From: NAT127 sp041655035
GTDB lineage: Bacteria; Pseudomonadota; Gammaproteobacteria; Pseudomonadales; Porticoccaceae
NCBI GenBank assembly: GCA_041655035.1
Contig: JBAZCN010000138.1
Coordinates: forward strand, 1 to 8,577
Length of the DNA: 8,577 bases
Direction of reading: 5' to 3'
In this document: piece after piece, positions 5,350 through 8,577 of the stretch
Position numbering within the stretch: position 1 is the first letter of the stretch
Layout of the letters: each line of letters begins with the position of its first letter
Notes under the pieces: generated by a model
Seen by the model: the letters and a program-made list of their open reading frames with translations, nothing else
Database searches by the model: none
Told to the model about the DNA's origin: nothing
Program-made: the position numbers and the translations under genes

Positions 5350-6057
5350 CTACCGGCAGGTGGCCAGTACCTGCTTGGCCACCGCGATGGCCAGCTCACG
5401 GTTTTCCTCGGGCTCGGCGCTGACGTTGACCTCGATGCCGAATTCGGTGTCGCGGTCGAGGACTTTCAGGCTGTTGCCCAGTGAGCCGGCATCCCAGGCG
5501 GCGGTGCTGCCGACCCCGGCAACCGGCTCGAACCGGCTGGTCTCGATCAGTTCCTTGCCGATGTCGCTGGCGAGGGACCGTTGTTCTTCCGGCAGGCCCG
5601 CGCCCTGCTTGTCCAGTTGCGCGCGCATGGCGGTCAGCGCTTCGGCTTTTTCCTTGTCGCTCAGGGAGCGATAGGTCAGTTGGAACTGCTCGAGTGCGCG
5701 CTCCGGTTCCGTCTGGCGGATCCAACTGATGGCAACCCGGTTGGGCACCGGCGTCTCGACCTCGAAGGTCGAGACCTTGAGTGTCCTGGTGCGGTCGCTG
5801 GGCCAGCTGTAGGCACAGCTGTTGAGGCTCGGGATTTCCTCGATGTCGAGGGTGTCGGGTGCGTCGGGGTGGGCCTGCTTGACCAGTTCGGGGGTCAACA
5901 GCCGGCAGGGGGTGTCGGCATGGGCGGCAATGCAGGACGGGCCGCTGGCGATGGCCTCGGGCCGTGGCTCCTGCGGCGGTGCTATCGGGCTGCCGCTGTC
6001 ACAGGCGGCGAGCAGGGCGAAGGTGGATATCCACAGCAGGGGTTTTGTGCTCGGCAT
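5350..6057 (-). CDS. Predicted lipoprotein of unknown function
   Basis: The protein has 235 residues. The signal peptide MPSTKPLLWISTFALLAAC ends in the lipobox LAAC with lipidated C19. Aspartate follows at +2, which in E. coli is an inner-membrane retention signal; the rule may differ in this host. Four further cysteines (C42, C51, C81, C234) could form two disulfides. The pattern PCRLLTPELVKQ, then NSCAYSW, then GVGSTAAWD and FGIEVNV resembles the layout of DUF3558-like lipoproteins, but I do not claim membership. Residues about 115-172 are a charged helical insert (PERALEQFQLTYRSLSDKEKAEAL). I chose the ATG at 6057 because GGAG (6067-6070) lies 9 nt upstream and the signal peptide then has normal proportions; the ATG at 6072 would add five residues and has no good site. 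It is convergent with the rhomboid gene and has its own candidate promoter. Function unknown. Confidence 0.8.
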   Translation of the reverse strand: MPSTKPLLWISTFALLAACDSGSPIAPPQEPRPEAIASGPSCIAAHADTPCRLLTPELVKQAHPDAPDTLDIEEIPSLNSCAYSWPSDRTRTLKVSTFEVETPVPNRVAISWIRQTEPERALEQFQLTYRSLSDKEKAEALTAMRAQLDKQGAGLPEEQRSLASDIGKELIETSRFEPVAGVGSTAAWDAGSLGNSLKVLDRDTEFGIEVNVSAEPEENRELAIAVAKQVLATCR

Positions 6058-6066
6058 TCCCTTGGT

Positions 6067-6070
6067 CTCC
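6067..6070 (-). promoter_or_regulatory. Ribosome binding site of lipoprotein gene
   Basis: GGAG on the minus strand lies 9 nt before the ATG at 6057. The site overlaps the alternative ATG at 6072 (ATGGAG), which supports the downstream start. Confidence 0.55.
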
Positions 6071-6093
6071 ATCCGGATGATGAGTGGCGGGAA

Positions 6094-6102
6094 AGTGTAG
6101 CA
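6094..6102 (-). promoter_or_regulatory. Candidate extended -10 promoter for lipoprotein gene
   Basis: TGCTACACT on the minus strand is an extended -10 (TG, one base, TACACT, 4 of 6). The -35 region is poor. The start near 6087 gives a leader of about 30 nt that contains the ribosome binding site. Confidence 0.4.
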
Positions 6103-6110
6103 GACAACCC

Positions 6111-6128
6111 GGCAAAGATTGATTTGCC
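6111..6128. repeat. Inverted repeat upstream of lipoprotein promoter
   Basis: GGCAAA (6111-6116) and TTTGCC (6123-6128) form a perfect 6-bp dyad around 6 nt. It is centred about 32 bp upstream of the predicted lipoprotein start point, in the -35 region, where a regulator could bind. No known consensus was recognised. Confidence 0.3.
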
Positions 6129-6182
6129 GTCATTACCGAACAGGCGCGCCGGGCACAACGCGAGCGCCGTACTCCGACAGGC

Positions 6183-6211
6183 TTGGCTGCCGGGGCTTTT
6201 GCGGTTATGTT
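6183..6211 (+). promoter_or_regulatory. Weak candidate promoter for recQ
   Basis: TTGGCT (6183-6188; 4 of 6) and TATGTT (6206-6211; 4 of 6) are separated by 17 nt. The start near 6218 gives a leader of about 52 nt. A second -10-like TACAAT at 6266-6271 overlaps the start codon and has no -35. No LexA box was recognised. Confidence 0.25.
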
Positions 6212-6269
6212 TGGCGCACCGCCAGTGAAATGACAGGGCGCAGGCCCTGATGGCCATTAAGCAGGTACA

Positions 6270-8420
6270 ATGTCACGGATGATTCGCCAACCTCTCGAAA
6301 TACTGCAATCCGTCTTCGGTTACCCGGCCTTTCGCCCACCCCAGGAGCAGGTGATCGCCACCCTTCTGGCCGGTGGCGACGCCCTGGTGTTGATGCCGAC
6401 CGGCGGGGGAAAATCGCTGTGCTACCAGGTGCCGGCCATCGCGCTGCCGGGCACCGGGGTCGTGGTGTCGCCGCTGATCGCATTGATGCAGGATCAGGTC
6501 GCCGCGCTGCGCCAGGCGGGGGTGGCGGCCGCCTATCTCAACTCCAGCCAGACCGCGGAGGAATCCCGGACGGTGACCCGCCAACTGCTGGCGGAGGAGC
6601 TGGACCTGCTCTACGTGGCGCCCGAGCGGCTGGTCCAGGAGGGTATGCTGGAACTGCTGTCGCGGGTCAGGGTCAACCTGTTCGCCATCGACGAAGCCCA
6701 CTGTGTGTCCCAGTGGGGCCACGACTTCCGGCCGGAATATATCCGCCTCGAGCTGCTCCATCAGCGTTTTCCGGATGTACCGCGCATCGCCCTCACCGCC
6801 ACCGCCGATGAGCCGACGCGCCGGGAGATCCGCCATCGCCTCGATCTGGAGCAGGCCAGGGCCTTTATCAGCGGCTTCGATCGCCCCAATATCCGCTATC
6901 GCATCGATCATGCCGGCACCAACAGCCGCGAGCGGCTGTTGCGGTTCATCCGCGACGAGCACCCCGGCGAGGCCGGCATCGTCTATTGCCTGTCCCGCAA
7001 GCGGGTCGACGAAGTGGCGGCCTGGCTCGCCGCCAAGGGCCTTGTCGCACTGCCCTACCACGCCGGCCTCTCCGGCGAGGAGCGGGAGGCCAACCAGCGC
7101 CGCTTCCTCAACGAAGAGGGGGTGATCGTGGTGGCGACCATCGCCTTCGGCATGGGTATCGACAAGCCCAATGTGCGGTTTGTCGCCCATCTCAACCTGC
7201 CCAAGAGCATCGAAGCCTACTACCAGGAAACCGGCCGCGCCGGCCGCGATGGCCTGCCCGCCGATGCCTGGATGCTCTACGGCCTGCAGGATGTGATCAC
7301 CCTGCGGCAGATGATGGAAGGTTCGGAGGCCGACGAACAATACCGGCGGATCGAACGCCACAAGCTCGATACCATGCTCGGGCTCTGTGAAATGACCGGC
7401 TGCCGCCGCCAGCTGCTGCTCACCTACTTCGGCGACCCCGAGCCGGACCCCTGCGGCAATTGCGACAACTGCCTGACCCCGCCGCAAACCTGGGACGCCA
7501 CCGTGCCCGCCCAGAAGGCCCTGTCCTGTGTCCATCGCACCGGCCAGCGATTCGGGGTCAACTACCTGATCGACGTGCTCACCGGCAAGAATGACGAGCG
7601 CGTCCAGCGCTTTGGCCACGACCGGATATCCACCTTCGCCATCGGCAAGGATCTCGACGCCAATGTCTGGCGCAGCCTGTTTCGCCAGTTGATCGCCCGC
7701 GGCCTGCTGGCGGTGGATGCCGAGGGCCACGGCGGCCTGCACCTCGCCGAGCGCGCCAGGGCAGTGCTCAAGGGTGAGGAAACGCTCTGGCTGCGCAAGG
7801 ACCTGCCCACCGAGCGGGCGGCGAAAAAAAGCCGTGGCAGCAGCGCCTTTGTGTCGGAGGCCGACGCCGCCCTGTGGGAGGCGCTGCGCGGCAAGCGCCG
7901 GGAGCTGGCGGAGCAACAGGGAGTCCCGCCCTACGCGGTATTCCACGATGCCACCCTGATGGAACTGGTGGCGCAGCGGCCCACCAGCCTGTGGCAGATG
8001 GCCAGCATCTCCGGTATCGGCAGTCGCAAGCTCGAAGCCTACGGTGAGACCTTCCTGGAAGTGCTCGCCGACCATCCCCGCGACGGCCACCGGCCGGCGG
8101 CGAGCGACAGCGACACCCGTGCCGAAACCCTGGCCCTGTTTCAAGGCGGCATGACGGTGGCGCAGATCGCCCGCCACCGCAGCCTGCGGGAAAGCACCAT
8201 CTACAGCCACCTGACGGAACCCCTGGCCAGTGGCCAGGTGAATCTCGCCGAGGTGGTGGGCCTGGAGGAAGCGGAGATCGATCGTATCGTCGCCATGCTC
8301 GACACCCGCGACGGCTCCGGGCTCAAACCGGTGTTCGAGGCACTCGGCGGCCGCCACGACTACGGGGTGTTGCGCTGTATCGAAGCGGCGCGATTGCCGG
8401 GGGGAGTGGGCAGGTCGTAG
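6270..8420 (+). CDS. recQ: ATP-dependent DNA helicase RecQ with C-terminal HTH domain
   Basis: The protein has 716 residues (E. coli RecQ has 609). It is a 3'-5' superfamily 2 helicase acting with RecFOR in recombination and fork repair. All motifs are intact: motif 0 FRPPQEQVI (21-29), Walker A PTGGGKS (43-49), DEAH (141-144), the aromatic-rich loop VSQWGHDFRP (146-155), ALTATA (174-179), VATIAFGMGIDKPN (288-301) and QETGRAGRDG (319-328). The RQC zinc site is complete with C378, C395, C398 and C401 at the E. coli spacing. A winged-helix segment runs to about 510 and an HRDC domain spans about 530-605. The extra length is a C-terminal helix-turn-helix region (about 615-706; MTVAQIARHRSLRESTIYSHL) as in the HTH_40 family found in longer RecQ proteins. 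I chose the ATG at 6270 because AGG lies 4 nt before it; the ATG at 6279 is the alternative. It is apparently monocistronic. Confidence 0.97.
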   Translation: MSRMIRQPLEILQSVFGYPAFRPPQEQVIATLLAGGDALVLMPTGGGKSLCYQVPAIALPGTGVVVSPLIALMQDQVAALRQAGVAAAYLNSSQTAEESRTVTRQLLAEELDLLYVAPERLVQEGMLELLSRVRVNLFAIDEAHCVSQWGHDFRPEYIRLELLHQRFPDVPRIALTATADEPTRREIRHRLDLEQARAFISGFDRPNIRYRIDHAGTNSRERLLRFIRDEHPGEAGIVYCLSRKRVDEVAAWLAAKGLVALPYHAGLSGEEREANQRRFLNEEGVIVVATIAFGMGIDKPNVRFVAHLNLPKSIEAYYQETGRAGRDGLPADAWMLYGLQDVITLRQMMEGSEADEQYRRIERHKLDTMLGLCEMTGCRRQLLLTYFGDPEPDPCGNCDNCLTPPQTWDATVPAQKALSCVHRTGQRFGVNYLIDVLTGKNDERVQRFGHDRISTFAIGKDLDANVWRSLFRQLIARGLLAVDAEGHGGLHLAERARAVLKGEETLWLRKDLPTERAAKKSRGSSAFVSEADAALWEALRGKRRELAEQQGVPPYAVFHDATLMELVAQRPTSLWQMASISGIGSRKLEAYGETFLEVLADHPRDGHRPAASDSDTRAETLALFQGGMTVAQIARHRSLRESTIYSHLTEPLASGQVNLAEVVGLEEAEIDRIVAMLDTRDGSGLKPVFEALGGRHDYGVLRCIEAARLPGGVGRS

Positions 8421-8425
8421 CGAAC

Positions 8426-8577
8426 GTGCACACACTGACGAACGTACCGAAAGGCGTACGGCGGCCGAGACGGCCGAATCCCATCAGCCGGTGGTGATCA
8501 CGGGCAAGCGGAACAGGGCAGTCCTGGTGTCCGAAGACGATTGGCGGGTCATCCAGGAGACCTTGTTCCTGGTATCC
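8426..8577 (+). pseudogene. YefM/Phd-type antitoxin, 5' end shifted or deleted; runs off window
   Basis: From about 8470 one frame reads TAESHQ, then PVVITGKRNRAVLVSEDDW, then IQETLFLVS up to the window edge. This is the core of a YefM/Phd antitoxin, which binds operator DNA and neutralises a YoeB/RelE-type mRNA interferase. In that frame no ATG, GTG or TTG exists between the stop at 8239-8241 and the GTG at 8491, inside the conserved core. The typical N-terminus appears in a different frame: GTG at 8426 gives MHTLTNV, which resembles the usual MxTL/MNTIS start, but that frame stops at 8495-8497. Compared with E. coli YefM, about 13 nt are missing between the two parts. The region also holds a direct repeat CGGCCGA (8462-8468 and 8471-8477). 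The toxin gene, if present, lies beyond the window. A sequencing error or a non-standard start remain possible. No Shine-Dalgarno precedes 8426. Confidence 0.6.

Noticed and set aside
6266..6279. Leaderless recQ transcript from TACAAT (6266-6271) to the ATG at 6279
   Set aside because: The -10 match is good but there is no -35 or TG extension, and a conventional start at 6270 with an AGG upstream is available.
6273..8435. A 720-codon open frame on the minus strand across all of recQ
   Set aside because: It mirrors recQ codon by codon, as expected in GC-rich genes with biased third positions. The translation is rich in Gly, His, Gln and Val without any recognisable domain, and recQ is unambiguous.
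1..8577. tRNA, rRNA, CRISPR array, insertion sequence or phage genes
   Set aside because: None seen: no cloverleaf, no regularly spaced repeats, no transposase or integrase motifs on either strand.

Overview
The window is chromosomal DNA of a GC-rich gammaproteobacterium. The evidence is an AqpZ-type aquaporin, a GabD-type dehydrogenase and a RecQ helicase that all read as close relatives of the Escherichia coli proteins, together with a PA2779/PA2778 gene pair, which is named after Pseudomonas aeruginosa loci. I cannot name the genus. A pseudomonad-like or marine gammaproteobacterium fits best.

Layout, left to right. Positions 1-133 carry no gene but hold a strong GC hairpin that resembles a REP element. 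Three minus-strand genes follow: a membrane-anchored glycine-zipper protein (134-673), a PA2778-type lipoprotein with a C39-like cysteine peptidase domain and TPR repeats (778-1740), and a small PA2779-type secreted protein with a C-terminal membrane helix (1793-2176). A perfect 24-bp palindrome separates the last two. A divergent intergenic region with plausible promoters on both strands leads to the water channel gene aqpZ (2379-3068). aqpZ converges on gabD (succinate-semialdehyde dehydrogenase, 3117-4577, minus) across a 13-bp imperfect hairpin. Divergent from gabD is a compact rhomboid intramembrane serine protease (4730-5329, plus). It converges with a lipoprotein of unknown function (5350-6057, minus). 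recQ (6270-8420, plus) encodes a long RecQ with an extra C-terminal helix-turn-helix domain. Just after recQ the window ends inside a YefM/Phd-type antitoxin reading frame whose 5' end looks shifted or deleted.

Most of the genes are housekeeping or envelope functions, and I see no phage, transposon, CRISPR or defence island. The least explained parts are the minus-strand envelope cluster (peptidase-TPR lipoprotein, small tail-anchored partner, glycine-zipper protein), the lipoprotein next to the rhomboid gene, the broken antitoxin after recQ, and several intergenic palindromes, two of which share an identical 15-bp core.
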